A stretch of 55,395 nt of DNA from Crocinitomicaceae bacterium (GTDB lineage: Bacteria > Bacteroidota > Bacteroidia > Flavobacteriales_D > Parvicellaceae): NCBI GenBank assembly GCA_002716065.1, contig PAZE01000001.1, positions 36,843-92,237 of the forward strand. The letters are read 5' to 3'. The translations under genes were made by a program, and so were the position numbers. Below are positions 17,161 through 26,722 of this stretch, piece by piece. Position 1 is the stretch's first letter; each line of letters starts with the position of its first letter. The notes beneath the pieces were generated by a model that was given only the letters and a program-made list of their open reading frames with translations, had not been told where the DNA came from and ran no database searches.

Positions 17161-18510
17161 CACTCCTTTTCTTAAAAAGTAATAACAGGTAATTGCAGAT
17201 AAAATATCTGAGATTGGGAATGAGTACCATATTCCATCAATTCCAAAATATATTGGAAGAACAACCACAAGGGGTATTAAAAATAAGCCTTGTTTAGTAA
17301 TGGTAAGTAATAATGCAGGAAGAGCTTTACCAAGAGCCTGATAGTAAGAAGGCCCTATAAGATGAAAAACAACAGTTGGAGCGGTAATGAAAAGCCAAAA
17401 AATAGCATCTGGAGAGTAGTGAATTAATTTTTTATCATGAGTAAATAGCTGAGGGATTAATGGAGCAAAATAGGTAAGTATAAAGCAGATAATTGAAGCA
17501 ATAATAAAACCATAAACTAAAGAAAGGGAAATGGTTTCTTTAACTCGATTGTATTTATTAGCTCCAAAGTTATATCCAACAATAGGCATAAATCCTTGAG
17601 CGATTCCAATTAGTGGAAAAAACGCAAACATGGCTAATCTGCTTGCTAGACCATAAACAGAAATAGCGGTCTCTCCTCCCATTTCAGGGATTTTGCCTCC
17701 GTAAAAAAACAAAGATGTATTTAAGACAATAGCAAGAAGACTCAAGGTAGCCTGCCTAACAAGATTTACAGATCCTAGCTTGAAGATTTCAGTAACAATT
17801 TCTTTGTTGAGCTTAAATTTGCTAAGTACAACTTTTAGCTCTCCTTTTCCAGCTAAATAAAAGTAAAAGATATATAAAGCGCACCCTAAATACGAGACGG
17901 TAGTAGCCCATGCAGCGCCAGCCATTCCTAACCTAAAATAGTCTATTAAAACATAATCTAAAATAATGTTTACAAGCGATGGAATTAGCAAAACCACCAT
18001 CGCAATTTTAGGTTTTCCCTCGGCTCTTAAATTGTTGTTGGCCATCATGGAAATGGCTAAAAAAGGAATTCCAATTAGCACAATAGAGAAGTAAATATCT
18101 GCTAAGGGGAAAATAGCTCCTTTTGCTCCAAATAGATTTAATATAGGGCTAGAAAAAAATCCACCAATTAAGATGATTAAAAAAGCAAGAACTAATGTAA
18201 GACAGATTTGATTGTTAAAAGATAGCTGAGCTTTTTCATTGTTGCTGCTTCCCAAGGCACGAGACACAATTGAGCCACCGCCAATTCCAATAGACATGCC
18301 AATTGCAGAAAGTAAAAAAGAAATAGGAAAAATTACTGAAATAGCGCCAATTGCTAATTCTCCAATATAGCGGCCAACAAAAAAGGTGTCTACAACCATG
18401 TTTAAAGACATCACCATAAATCCAATAGCAGCAGGCATAGATTGGGTAAAAAGCAGTTTTTTTATGGGCTTTTCACCTAGAGCGTCTGAAGTGTTTGTAG
18501 AGGGTCTCAA
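17146..18510 (-). CDS. MATE family multidrug/sodium antiporter
   Basis: 454 aa with about 12 membrane segments, the normal size for MATE exporters, which expel cationic compounds in exchange for Na+ or H+. Family landmarks are QSMPAAIGFMVMSLNMVVDTFFVG at the N-terminus (the first 20 residues from QSMPAAIG), the GGGSIVSRALGS loop, and GIAQGFMPIVGYNFGA in the second half. It starts with TTG (18508-18510); the next in-frame ATG would delete the first helix. It lies 7 bp after asd and is probably co-transcribed with it. The substrate cannot be told. Confidence 0.9.
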   Translation of the reverse strand: MRPSTNTSDALGEKPIKKLLFTQSMPAAIGFMVMSLNMVVDTFFVGRYIGELAIGAISVIFPISFLLSAIGMSIGIGGGSIVSRALGSSNNEKAQLSFNNQICLTLVLAFLIILIGGFFSSPILNLFGAKGAIFPLADIYFSIVLIGIPFLAISMMANNNLRAEGKPKIAMVVLLIPSLVNIILDYVLIDYFRLGMAGAAWATTVSYLGCALYIFYFYLAGKGELKVVLSKFKLNKEIVTEIFKLGSVNLVRQATLSLLAIVLNTSLFFYGGKIPEMGGETAISVYGLASRLAMFAFFPLIGIAQGFMPIVGYNFGANKYNRVKETISLSLVYGFIIASIICFILTYFAPLIPQLFTHDKKLIHYSPDAIFWLFITAPTVVFHLIGPSYYQALGKALPALLLTITKQGLFLIPLVVVLPIYFGIDGIWYSFPISDILSAITCYYFLRKGVKKLA

Positions 18511-18517
18511 AAAGAGC

Positions 18518-19507
18518 TTAGATTAAGTTGTTTTCAATAATGTATTCCGCAATTTGAACTGCATTTGTTGCTGCCCCTTTTCTTAAATTATCTGACACTA
18601 TCCAAAGGTCTATCCCATATTTAACAGAATAATCTCTTCTAATTCTGCCAACAAATACAGCATCCTTGTTGTGTGCTGTTATGGGCATTGGATAGAGATT
18701 GTTTTTAGTGTCGTCCTGCACAACAACTCCGGGGATAAGAGCAAGTTCTTGTTTGATATCTGCTAAATTAAAGTCGTTGTTTAATTCTACATTTACAGAT
18801 TCGCTATGTCCACCAATAACAGGAACTCTAACAACAGTTGCAGTAACTTTTATGTTGTCAGTACTAAAGATTTTATTGGTTTCTTGAACCAACTTGATTT
18901 CTTCTGTTGTATACCCATTTTCTTGAAAATCCCCTCCATGAGGTAAGCAGTTTAAGTCTATTGGGTGGGGGTATGCCATTTTACCATCAATTTTAGCTCT
19001 CTCATTGTTGAGCTGTTTAACAGCGGCAACTCCTGTACCAGAAACAGATTGATAAGTTGAAATAACCAGCCTTTTAATGCCGTATTTTTCTTGAATTCCC
19101 TTAAGTGCTAATACCATTTGAATGGTTGAGCAATTGGGATTAGCGATTATTTTATCGCTTGAATTAAGTAGATTAGCATTAATTTCTGGAACAATTAGCT
19201 TTACATCGGATTCCATTCGCCATGCAGATGAATTATCAATAACAGTTGTCCCAGATTTTGCAAATAATGGAGCCCACTTTTTGGATAATTTTCCACCAGC
19301 AGAAAAAATAGCGATATCTGGTTTTTTTTCTAACGCTTGTTCAATGCCAATTACGGTAACGTTTTTATTCTTAAATGAAATTACTTTTCCAATGCTGTTT
19401 TTTGAAGCAACGGCAAACAAATCAACTGCAGGAAAATTTCTTTCTTCTAAAACTTTAAGCATAACATTGCCTACCATTCCTGTTGCACCAACTAAAGCTA
19501 ATTTCAT
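18518..19507 (-). CDS. asd: Aspartate-semialdehyde dehydrogenase
   Basis: 329 aa. It reduces aspartyl-phosphate to aspartate semialdehyde with NADPH, the branch point to lysine/diaminopimelate, methionine and threonine. The N-terminal Rossmann motif is LVGATGMVGNVML. The active-site Cys is C126 in NPNCSTIQ, and the second catalytic region is PVIGGHSESVNVE. The ATG start at 19507 is supported by a TAnnTTTG box 15 bp upstream. It is the first gene of an asd-MATE pair. Confidence 0.96.
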   Translation of the reverse strand: MKLALVGATGMVGNVMLKVLEERNFPAVDLFAVASKNSIGKVISFKNKNVTVIGIEQALEKKPDIAIFSAGGKLSKKWAPLFAKSGTTVIDNSSAWRMESDVKLIVPEINANLLNSSDKIIANPNCSTIQMVLALKGIQEKYGIKRLVISTYQSVSGTGVAAVKQLNNERAKIDGKMAYPHPIDLNCLPHGGDFQENGYTTEEIKLVQETNKIFSTDNIKVTATVVRVPVIGGHSESVNVELNNDFNLADIKQELALIPGVVVQDDTKNNLYPMPITAHNKDAVFVGRIRRDYSVKYGIDLWIVSDNLRKGAATNAVQIAEYIIENNLI

Positions 19508-19521
19508 CTGATTTTTTTAAT

Positions 19522-19529
19522 CAAAAGTA
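19522..19529 (-). promoter_or_regulatory. -7 box of asd
   Basis: TACTTTTG on the minus strand is a full TAnnTTTG match. It lies 15 bp upstream of the asd ATG, so the leader is about 8-10 nt. No clear -33 box is seen. It overlaps the upstream region of the divergent gene at 19551. Confidence 0.45.
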
Positions 19530-19550
19530 GTATATTTATTGAGTATTATA

Positions 19551-21353
19551 ATGAGGAAAAACTTTTTAGAAATAATCTTAGTCGTGGTTGTTTTGTGGCC
19601 ACTAAGCTTAATAGCTCAGCTCAATGAAGATTTTTCTGATGGCGATTTCACTTCTAATCCGGTTTGGTTAGGAGATGTCTCCGATTTTACTGTTAACCTA
19701 TCAAATGAGCTTCAGCTAAACGCTCCAAGTGTTTCTTCTGTTTCTTATTTGTCTACGGAAACTGGATTACTTGATTTTTCAAACAACATTATTTGGGAAT
19801 TTAAAATCAATCTGTTGTTTAATCCATCAAATTCCAATACAGGTAGATTCTATTTAGTTTCAAATTACGAAGATTTAAATGGTGCATTAAACGGATATTA
19901 TCTACGAATTGGGGAGAGTGGGGCGGTAGATAAATTAAAATTGTATAGGCAAGATGGACTTACTTCTTCATCTGATGAATTAATATGCACGGGGATGTAT
20001 GGCGCATATGGATCCTCTCCAAATGCAAGAATTAGAGTCACTAGAGATGTCGCTGGAAATTGGTTAATTGAAGCTGATAGTTTAGGTGGAACAAATTTTA
20101 TTTTTGAGGCAGGGGGGACAGATACTACTCATCAGTTTTCAAAATACTCTGGAGTATGGTGTAAGTATACCTCTTCAAATTCTACTAAATTTATTTTTGA
20201 CGACATAATCGTATCTGCAAATGTTATTATTGACAATGATCCTCCTACGGTAGTTTCTGCTGTTGTTACGGCAGAAAACAGTATTGATTTATCGTACAAT
20301 GAATCAGTAACCACATCGGCAGAGGATATTAACAATTATTTTCTTTCTGGTGGAAATGGTCAGCCATTAATTGTTGTTAACATCAATAATTCCTACCAGC
20401 TGATTTTTAACGACTCTTTCCTAGCTGGAGACCAATTGAGTTTAGACATTTCTAATGTTTTTGATTTGTCCAATAATTCATTAACAACCACTATTCCAAT
20501 TACAGTTCCAGACACTGCTTTTTCTGGTGAGATCATTATTAATGAAATTTTGTTTGATCCCTTTACTGGAGGAAGTGACTATCTTGAGCTTTATAATGTA
20601 AGCAACAAGTCAATTGATTTGTATGGTTATATGATTGCGGATTACGACAATGCAATAGATAATTTTAAAACTATCACTACACATTATATTTTAAATCCCG
20701 AATCTTATGTGTTGCTTACAGAAGACTCTATTGCTACGGCTAATGATTTTTTCCAAAACAATTCACAAGTTTTTTTGGAAATGGATTTACCTACTTTTCC
20801 TAATGATTCTGCAACAGCATACGTTTTAAACCCTGATAGTGTTGTGCTAGATTATTTAAGCTATTCTGATGACATGCATTTTGATTTAATTAACAATGTT
20901 GAAGGAGTTTCACTGGAAAGAATAGGTTTTTCTTTTCCTTCTAATAATCCCAGTTCTTGGCACAGTGCAGCGGAGTCTGCTGGTTGGGGAACTCCAGGTT
21001 TGGAAAACTCGCACAACTTTAGCTCTGTTGTATCAGATTTGTTGTTTAATGTAGATACTCCAGTTTTTTCCCCAGACAGTGATGGTTTTGAAGATCTTGC
21101 AATTTTCTCTTATCAAATGAATTCTCCCGGTAACGTTGCTAACCTAGTTGTCTATGACAAATTGGGAAGAGTTATTAATACCTTGCTCTCAAACGAGTTA
21201 TTGTCATCCGATGGGGTAATTACTTGGGATGGAGTTATGTCATCTGGAGATAAAGCGCCAATAGGAATTTATTTAATCTACTTTGAAGTTTTTGACCTTA
21301 ATGGAAATGTACAAGTAGTTAAAAAAACGGTTACTCTTAAATCCAAAATTTAG
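19551..21353 (+). CDS. Secreted lamin-tail-domain protein with C-terminal sorting/FlgD-like domain
   Basis: 600 aa from ATG 19551 (MRKNFLEIILVVVVLWPLSL), the start of a signal peptide; an upstream TTG in frame (19539) is unlikely. Residues about 25-220 form a beta-rich region of the LNEDFSDGDFTSNPVW type common in Bacteroidota secreted proteins. Residues about 235-320 resemble an Ig-like domain. Residues about 330-490 are a lamin tail (LTD) domain (EIIINEILFDPFTGGSDYLE, ELYNVSNKSIDLYGY). The C-terminal 85 residues (VVYDKLGRVINTLL to VKKTVTLK) look like a FlgD-type/T9SS sorting domain. It is probably surface-exposed or secreted; LTDs often accompany secreted nucleases, but no catalytic domain is visible. 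Its end overlaps the convergent LolA-like gene by 4 bp. Confidence 0.75.
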   Translation: MRKNFLEIILVVVVLWPLSLIAQLNEDFSDGDFTSNPVWLGDVSDFTVNLSNELQLNAPSVSSVSYLSTETGLLDFSNNIIWEFKINLLFNPSNSNTGRFYLVSNYEDLNGALNGYYLRIGESGAVDKLKLYRQDGLTSSSDELICTGMYGAYGSSPNARIRVTRDVAGNWLIEADSLGGTNFIFEAGGTDTTHQFSKYSGVWCKYTSSNSTKFIFDDIIVSANVIIDNDPPTVVSAVVTAENSIDLSYNESVTTSAEDINNYFLSGGNGQPLIVVNINNSYQLIFNDSFLAGDQLSLDISNVFDLSNNSLTTTIPITVPDTAFSGEIIINEILFDPFTGGSDYLELYNVSNKSIDLYGYMIADYDNAIDNFKTITTHYILNPESYVLLTEDSIATANDFFQNNSQVFLEMDLPTFPNDSATAYVLNPDSVVLDYLSYSDDMHFDLINNVEGVSLERIGFSFPSNNPSSWHSAAESAGWGTPGLENSHNFSSVVSDLLFNVDTPVFSPDSDGFEDLAIFSYQMNSPGNVANLVVYDKLGRVINTLLSNELLSSDGVITWDGVMSSGDKAPIGIYLIYFEVFDLNGNVQVVKKTVTLKSKI

Positions 21354-21997
21354 TTTATGGTATAGTTGAAATAATTGATTTCAATTTTTCCCTTAGAAAC
21401 TTCATTAAAAGTGTCTTCAGAACTATATCCCTCTAAATCTCCAGTTAGTAGTGCGGGTAGTTTTTGATCTTTAACATCGAATGTAACTATGGCTTTTGAA
21501 GGTAGTTTGAAAGGATTGTTTTTGTAAAATAAATTCGCTGTATAACTTCCTTTATCTTTAGTGACAAAAGTCATTTTGCAAACTTCGTTATTATTATTTA
21601 TCCAAAATTGACCTGCAACAATAGTTGATTCAATATCAATAGGAATGACTTTAATTACAGCACAAGGTTGATTGTTTATTAGTTGATCTTCAAGGCCTAT
21701 GGCAACAAAATCGTTGGATAGTAATTTTGTTGAAGATGAGGTAAGTTCGTTTTTAGGTAAGAAGGCAAAGCCCTTGATTTTATAATCTATTTTTTCAGGA
21801 GAATGATACATCATTTTTCCTGTTCTTTCTTTCATGTTAATAAACTTAACATCTATTTTAATGGTAATGTCACATTCATATTTAGGAGTAGATAATAGCT
21901 GGTTTAACAACTCTAGCATTCTATTTTTAGCGTCTGATGATTGAGCACTAACCGAAAAAGCAGCACAGAAAAAGAGAATGTATAGAAATAACCTCAT
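21350..21997 (-). CDS. LolA-like outer-membrane lipoprotein carrier protein
   Basis: 215 aa. A signal peptide (MRLFLYILFFCAAFSVSAQ) leads a LolA/LolB-type half barrel: an N-terminal helix (SDAKNRMLELLNQLL), then antiparallel strands (YECDITIKIDVKF, TGKMMYHSPEKIDYKI, CKMTFVTKDKGSYTANLFY). The known role of the fold is to shuttle lipoproteins across the periplasm. Here its ATG overlaps the ABC permease stop by 4 bp, so it may instead serve that transporter. A dedicated LolA would usually sit elsewhere, so the specific role is uncertain. Confidence 0.6.
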   Translation of the reverse strand: MRLFLYILFFCAAFSVSAQSSDAKNRMLELLNQLLSTPKYECDITIKIDVKFINMKERTGKMMYHSPEKIDYKIKGFAFLPKNELTSSSTKLLSNDFVAIGLEDQLINNQPCAVIKVIPIDIESTIVAGQFWINNNNEVCKMTFVTKDKGSYTANLFYKNNPFKLPSKAIVTFDVKDQKLPALLTGDLEGYSSEDTFNEVSKGKIEINYFNYTIN

Positions 21998-22830
21998 GAT
22001 AAAATATCTTTGTTTTTAAAATGTATAATCCCAATTACATTAAAAATTACAATGTAAATAAGCTGTACGATAATGGCATTGTAAATGGGGGCTTTAGCTA
22101 AGTTAAAATCAAAAAAGTATTGCCATTTTACAAAATGAGTTGTAAAAATATAGGGCAATATGGATTCGAAAAAAGTTGCTCCTAGAGTAAATATGATGTT
22201 CAGCACAATAATAATTGCAATTGTTCCAACAATCGGACCAATGGCGTTGTTAACAAATGAGGATATCATTAATGAGAGTGATGCAACAACCAGCATTGAA
22301 AGCAGGCCCATTGAAAAGGCACATAAAAATCTCCACAGAACATCGTCTTGAGTGAAAACACTAACCCCTCTTCTAAGAACGATAAGGTCTCCTTGGCCAA
22401 AAAGTAATTGTCCGGTAATAAAACACAATACTGCCGTGAATAAAACTAGTAAAAAGGAATAGATAAAACCTGTAATGGCTTTCGCAAAATATATTTTTGT
22501 TCTACTGTAAGGTTTTTGTAAAAGAAGTCGTATTGTGCCTGAGGAGGCTTCTCCAGCAATTGAGTCGCCAGTTACAAGGCAAATAAGGATTGGAATATGA
22601 ATAATTAAACTGTTCAGTAGGATATAGGTCATTAGGCTGACATTGATGATGCCTCCCTCTAGTCTAAATACATTTTCCAAATTTTGTATTCCCATTGTTA
22701 CAAGCGAATCGCCTTCGAAATACATGGCACCTTGAATAGCGATAACAATTATGAATATGGCAAGGAATCCAATATAGGTTCTTGGGCGCTTGAAAATTTT
22801 AAAAAGCTCTATTTTAATTAAAGTAATCAT
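21994..22830 (-). CDS. ABC-2 type transporter permease
   Basis: 278 aa from ATG 22830 (MITLIKIELFKIFKRPRTY). An ATG three codons earlier (22839) is also possible. The chosen start gives an ATGA overlap with the ATPase stop. The membrane layout is of the ABC-2/NosY type with about six segments (YIGFLAIFIIVIAIQGAMYF, MTYILLNSLIIHIPILICLV, FIYSFLLVLFTAVLCF, and three more). The conserved SGTIRLLLQKPYSRTKIYFAK loop couples to the ATPase. Partner of the gene at 22827. The cargo is unknown. Confidence 0.85.
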   Translation of the reverse strand: MITLIKIELFKIFKRPRTYIGFLAIFIIVIAIQGAMYFEGDSLVTMGIQNLENVFRLEGGIINVSLMTYILLNSLIIHIPILICLVTGDSIAGEASSGTIRLLLQKPYSRTKIYFAKAITGFIYSFLLVLFTAVLCFITGQLLFGQGDLIVLRRGVSVFTQDDVLWRFLCAFSMGLLSMLVVASLSLMISSFVNNAIGPIVGTIAIIIVLNIIFTLGATFFESILPYIFTTHFVKWQYFFDFNLAKAPIYNAIIVQLIYIVIFNVIGIIHFKNKDILS

Positions 22831-23717
22831 TCGGTCCATTTTAAAAACAACTCTTCCAACGTCCTTAGCTGTCGAACCTCATCAAGTTGGATTTTATTAG
22901 CGGTAATTAGCTCAATAATTGAGCTGATTTTAGTTTCTTGAACTGCAGCAATAATAAATTCGTTATCTATAAAATGGGATATTTTATGCTGTTCAAAAAG
23001 CTTCAAAAGTGGTTGCTTATTATTAGTTTTAAAACGAACCTTCATTTTTTCACTTGCCATAAGATCAGAAACGCCACCTTCAATTATTTTTTCTCCATTA
23101 TTGATTACAAGCATTCTATTGGCAATTTTCTCAATTTCAACCAAAAGATGGCTAGAGATAATAAACGTAATGCCCATCTGAGTATTAATTTGTTGTATTA
23201 ACTCTCTTATATCCGCTTGGCCTTGAGGATCAAGACCATTAGAGGGTTCGTCAAGAATAACAAGTTCTGGATCATGTAAAATTGCTTGCGCAATTCCTAA
23301 ACGTTGCTTCATCCCCTGAGAATAGGCACCAACTTTTACATTTTTTTTTGCAAAAAGACCAACTTGATTTAAAATAGTATCGATTTTAGAAAGGTTCTGA
23401 ACATTTGATAAAAGAGCAAAAATTTTAAGATTATCGTAAGCCGTTAAGTTGTTGTAAAAATTTGGACTTTCAATTAATGCACCAATTGAGTGTAAGTAGG
23501 ATCGGTCTTTAGTGCTTACAATATGATTATTAATAGCTATTTCTCCACTTGTTGGATGAACTAATCCTAAGACCATTCTTAGAGTAGTGCTTTTACCTGC
23601 CCCATTAGGACCTAAAAACCCATAAATATCACCTTTGTTTACCGAAAAAGTAAGGTTTTTAACAGCATCAAATGAAGAAAATTTTTTAGAAAGATTATTT
23701 ACAGACAGTATCGGCAA
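22827..23717 (-). CDS. ABC transporter ATP-binding protein
   Basis: 296 aa. Walker A GPNGAGKST (36-44), signature YSQGMKQRLGIAQA, Walker B LVILDEPSNGLDPQ and the switch His in SSHLLVEIE are all intact. A C-terminal accessory region of about 75 residues is typical of the drug-resistance/NatA subfamily. It starts with TTG at 23715-23717 (MPILSVNNLSKKF); no in-frame ATG precedes the Walker A. It forms a three-gene unit with the permease and the LolA-like protein through 4-bp overlaps. Confidence 0.9.
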   Translation of the reverse strand: MPILSVNNLSKKFSSFDAVKNLTFSVNKGDIYGFLGPNGAGKSTTLRMVLGLVHPTSGEIAINNHIVSTKDRSYLHSIGALIESPNFYNNLTAYDNLKIFALLSNVQNLSKIDTILNQVGLFAKKNVKVGAYSQGMKQRLGIAQAILHDPELVILDEPSNGLDPQGQADIRELIQQINTQMGITFIISSHLLVEIEKIANRMLVINNGEKIIEGGVSDLMASEKMKVRFKTNNKQPLLKLFEQHKISHFIDNEFIIAAVQETKISSIIELITANKIQLDEVRQLRTLEELFLKWTE

Positions 23718-23868
23718 AATTCAGCTTTAATGTTATTTTTTAGTAAATGTAATGTCCAATTTCTTTATTAGACAAAATGTTAAACTTATTTTTTTAAAGT
23801 ATCTTGACAACTAATAAAAATGTCCGGAGTCTATTATTTTGGATCTGATTACATTAATTTAAGTTACC

Positions 23869-26652
23869 ATGATTAAACTTTTTATCTCTGTTGTTCTACT
23901 CGGTTTTTCATCTTTATTTTACACACAAAATAACTCTACAAATACCACAAAAATTGAAAGGCCAATTTATCACAAAGCAAGAATTTATTATGGATCAACC
24001 ATTGGATTAACCCTTCTTGCTAATCAAGGAGTTCCTCTAGATCACTGTAAGCACAAAAAAGGCATTTATGTGGAGTCTGACTTTTCAGAAAATGAGCTTG
24101 CTATTGCTAAGATGTTGTCAATGCAAGTAGAAGTCCTTATCAATGATGTTTCTAATTTTTATGTTCAGCAGAATAAAGACCTTTCTCCAAACTCTTTTGG
24201 AGTGAAAAACGGATCGTGTTCATCTTCTGGATCTCCAACATATGCTACACCATCTAATTGGGAGTTGGGTTCTATGGGTGGTTTTTACACCTACAATGAA
24301 ATGCTATCAGAGCTAGATGATATGGTTAATCAATATCCCAACTTAATTACTGCTAAAGCTCCCATTTCAAATTTCCAAACTTTTGAAGGTAGAGACATTT
24401 ATTGGTTGAAAATTTCAGATAACCCTACTATTGATGAGCCAGAACCAGAAATGCTATATGATGCTATTCATCACGCAAGAGAACCTTGTGCTATGCAGCA
24501 ATTGATTTACTACATGTGGTACTTGTTAGAAAATTATGCTACTAATCCTGAAGTTCAAGCAATAGTAGATAATACTGAACTTTATTTTATTCCTGTTTTA
24601 AATCCTGATGGGTTTGTTTACAATTGTACACAGGATCCTAACGGAGGTGGCATGTGGAGAAAAAATAGAAGAAATCACAACAATGGAAATTATGGAGTCG
24701 ACAACAATAGAAATTACGATTACATAGATCCTCAAGGAAATAGCGTTTGGGGAACAACTGGAATAAGCTTTAACACTAGTAGTGATGTCTATCCTGGATC
24801 AGGGCCTTTTTCAGAAGTGGAAAATCAAGCTATGAAGTGGTTTTGTGAAAATCATGAGTTTAAACTTGCTATGAATAATCATACTTACGACAATTCTTTG
24901 CTGTTTCCTTATGGATATGATAACAATCAGTTTACACCGGATCATACAACTTATCTTGCCATCTCTGGAATGATGACCGAGTACAATGGGCTAGGAATGA
25001 TACCTAAAATTAGTGCTTCCTTATACCCTGCCTCTGGAGACTCTGACGATTGGATGTACGGAGCAGATTTAGCAACTAAACCAAAGATATTTGCGTTTAC
25101 TCCTGAAATTGGGGATAATGGCTTTTGGCCACCTGCTAATGATATTGAGACTATTTGTAATAGCATGGTCTACACCAACTTAACAGCAGCACATTTAATT
25201 ACCAACTACGCGTCATTAGTTGATGGGTCTCCTTTAACAGTTGATAATACAAGTGGGTACTTTTTATATGAATTGCAGCGTTTGGGGTTAGAAGACCCAT
25301 CTAATTTTACAGTTAGTATTAACCCCATAAGTTCAAATATAGTTTCTGTTGGAGGATCTAATGGTCACAATAATCTATCATTATTACAGGTGGTTAATGA
25401 TTCCATTTCTTTTCAGTTAATCGGGTCAATTGCTTTAGGAGATGTTATTGAATACGAACTAGTGGTTGACAATGGACAATATTTAGAAAGTTATTTGGTC
25501 TCTAAAATTTATGGAACACCAACAAATGTACTTACCGATAATGGAAATAATTTAGCCAATTGGACAGTTTCTCAAACCTGGAACACTACCACTAATGACT
25601 ATTACTCTCCAAGTTCATCTATCACTGATTCTCCAAATGGTAATTACAGTAACAACATCAATAAATCAATAACACTCAATAATGCTGTAGACTTAACAAA
25701 TGCTGTTGGTGCAAACATGACTTTTTGGGCAAAGTGGGAGATTGAAGATAACTGGGATTATGTTCAGGTAGAAGTTTCTACAGATGGGGGGAGTACTTGG
25801 ACACCTCAGTGTGGTAAATATACTAATGAAGGGGGTCCCGATCAAAATGCTGCTAATGGTGAGCCATTGTATGATGGGTTTCAAACCTCTTGGGTTAAAG
25901 AGGAGATTAATTTGTCTGATTATTTAGGTATGTCAATCTTAGTTCGGTTTAAGATTATTGCAGATCAAGGAGTTAGAGAAGATGGCTTTTATTTTGATGA
26001 TTTTCAAATCAATATTATTACAGGATGCTTAAATAATTCTTATTCAACCATTAATGAAAACGCATGTAATTCCTACACCTCTCCAAGTGGAGTTATTTAC
26101 AATACTTCTGGAACATACACCGATATAATTCCAAATGCTGCTGGCTGTGATAGTATTATAACCATTAATTTATCAATAACTGCCATTGATACTACTGTAA
26201 CTCAAAACGGTTCTACACTTTCTGTTGCTCCCACTCCTTTTGCTGCTTATCAGTGGTTTGATTGTGATTTAAATCAACCAATAATTGGCCAGACCAATAT
26301 GATTTTTAATCCTACAAATTCAGGAAACTATGCTGTTGAGGTTTCTGTAAACGGATGTGTTTTGATGTCTTCTTGCTACTACATAGACATGACCAGTATA
26401 AGTAATGGTGTTTGGGCCGGAATTACAACTCACCCTAATCCCGTAGGTGATGTTCTTAGTATTGAAATTCCAAATTTAACTAGTGAATTAGAAATTACAG
26501 TTTTTGACGCTCAATCGAAACTCATGGAAAAATTATATCGAACCAATTCAACAACTGTAAAATTGGATTGTTCAAGCTATTCTTCTGGATTTTATTTTGT
26601 TAAACTAAAGACTGAAGATTCTTTTTATAATTTTAAAATCGTTAAAGACTAA
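23869..26652 (+). CDS. Secreted zinc carboxypeptidase (M14) with T9SS type A sorting domain
   Basis: 927 aa. A signal peptide (MIKLFISVVLLGFSSLFYTQ) is followed by a pro-region (about 30-125). The M14 catalytic domain spans about 135-440. Zinc ligands are H202 and E205 (HHAREP) and the later His in AMNNHTY; the catalytic Glu is in FTPEIGD. Further on a MAM/immune-inhibitor-A-like beta domain (about 560-710, DNWDYVQVEVSTDGGSTW) and a Cys-containing linker precede the sorting domain (about 855-927, THPNPVGDVLSIEIP). It removes C-terminal residues from peptides outside the cell, serving nutrient scavenging. It is monocistronic by spacing. The 151-bp gap upstream shows no clean promoter. Confidence 0.92.
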   Translation: MIKLFISVVLLGFSSLFYTQNNSTNTTKIERPIYHKARIYYGSTIGLTLLANQGVPLDHCKHKKGIYVESDFSENELAIAKMLSMQVEVLINDVSNFYVQQNKDLSPNSFGVKNGSCSSSGSPTYATPSNWELGSMGGFYTYNEMLSELDDMVNQYPNLITAKAPISNFQTFEGRDIYWLKISDNPTIDEPEPEMLYDAIHHAREPCAMQQLIYYMWYLLENYATNPEVQAIVDNTELYFIPVLNPDGFVYNCTQDPNGGGMWRKNRRNHNNGNYGVDNNRNYDYIDPQGNSVWGTTGISFNTSSDVYPGSGPFSEVENQAMKWFCENHEFKLAMNNHTYDNSLLFPYGYDNNQFTPDHTTYLAISGMMTEYNGLGMIPKISASLYPASGDSDDWMYGADLATKPKIFAFTPEIGDNGFWPPANDIETICNSMVYTNLTAAHLITNYASLVDGSPLTVDNTSGYFLYELQRLGLEDPSNFTVSINPISSNIVSVGGSNGHNNLSLLQVVNDSISFQLIGSIALGDVIEYELVVDNGQYLESYLVSKIYGTPTNVLTDNGNNLANWTVSQTWNTTTNDYYSPSSSITDSPNGNYSNNINKSITLNNAVDLTNAVGANMTFWAKWEIEDNWDYVQVEVSTDGGSTWTPQCGKYTNEGGPDQNAANGEPLYDGFQTSWVKEEINLSDYLGMSILVRFKIIADQGVREDGFYFDDFQINIITGCLNNSYSTINENACNSYTSPSGVIYNTSGTYTDIIPNAAGCDSIITINLSITAIDTTVTQNGSTLSVAPTPFAAYQWFDCDLNQPIIGQTNMIFNPTNSGNYAVEVSVNGCVLMSSCYYIDMTSISNGVWAGITTHPNPVGDVLSIEIPNLTSELEITVFDAQSKLMEKLYRTNSTTVKLDCSSYSSGFYFVKLKTEDSFYNFKIVKD

Positions 26653-26722
26653 TCTTTGTATTTTAATAAATAACTCAAACAAATTTTTTCTATTGATTTA
26701 TTGTAGATATTTGTTGTAGATT

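Noticed and set aside
23806-23842. TTGACA-like element upstream of the M14 gene
   Set aside because: It resembles a proteobacterial -35 box, but no matching -10 is spaced properly and this phylum uses TTTG/TAnnTTTG.
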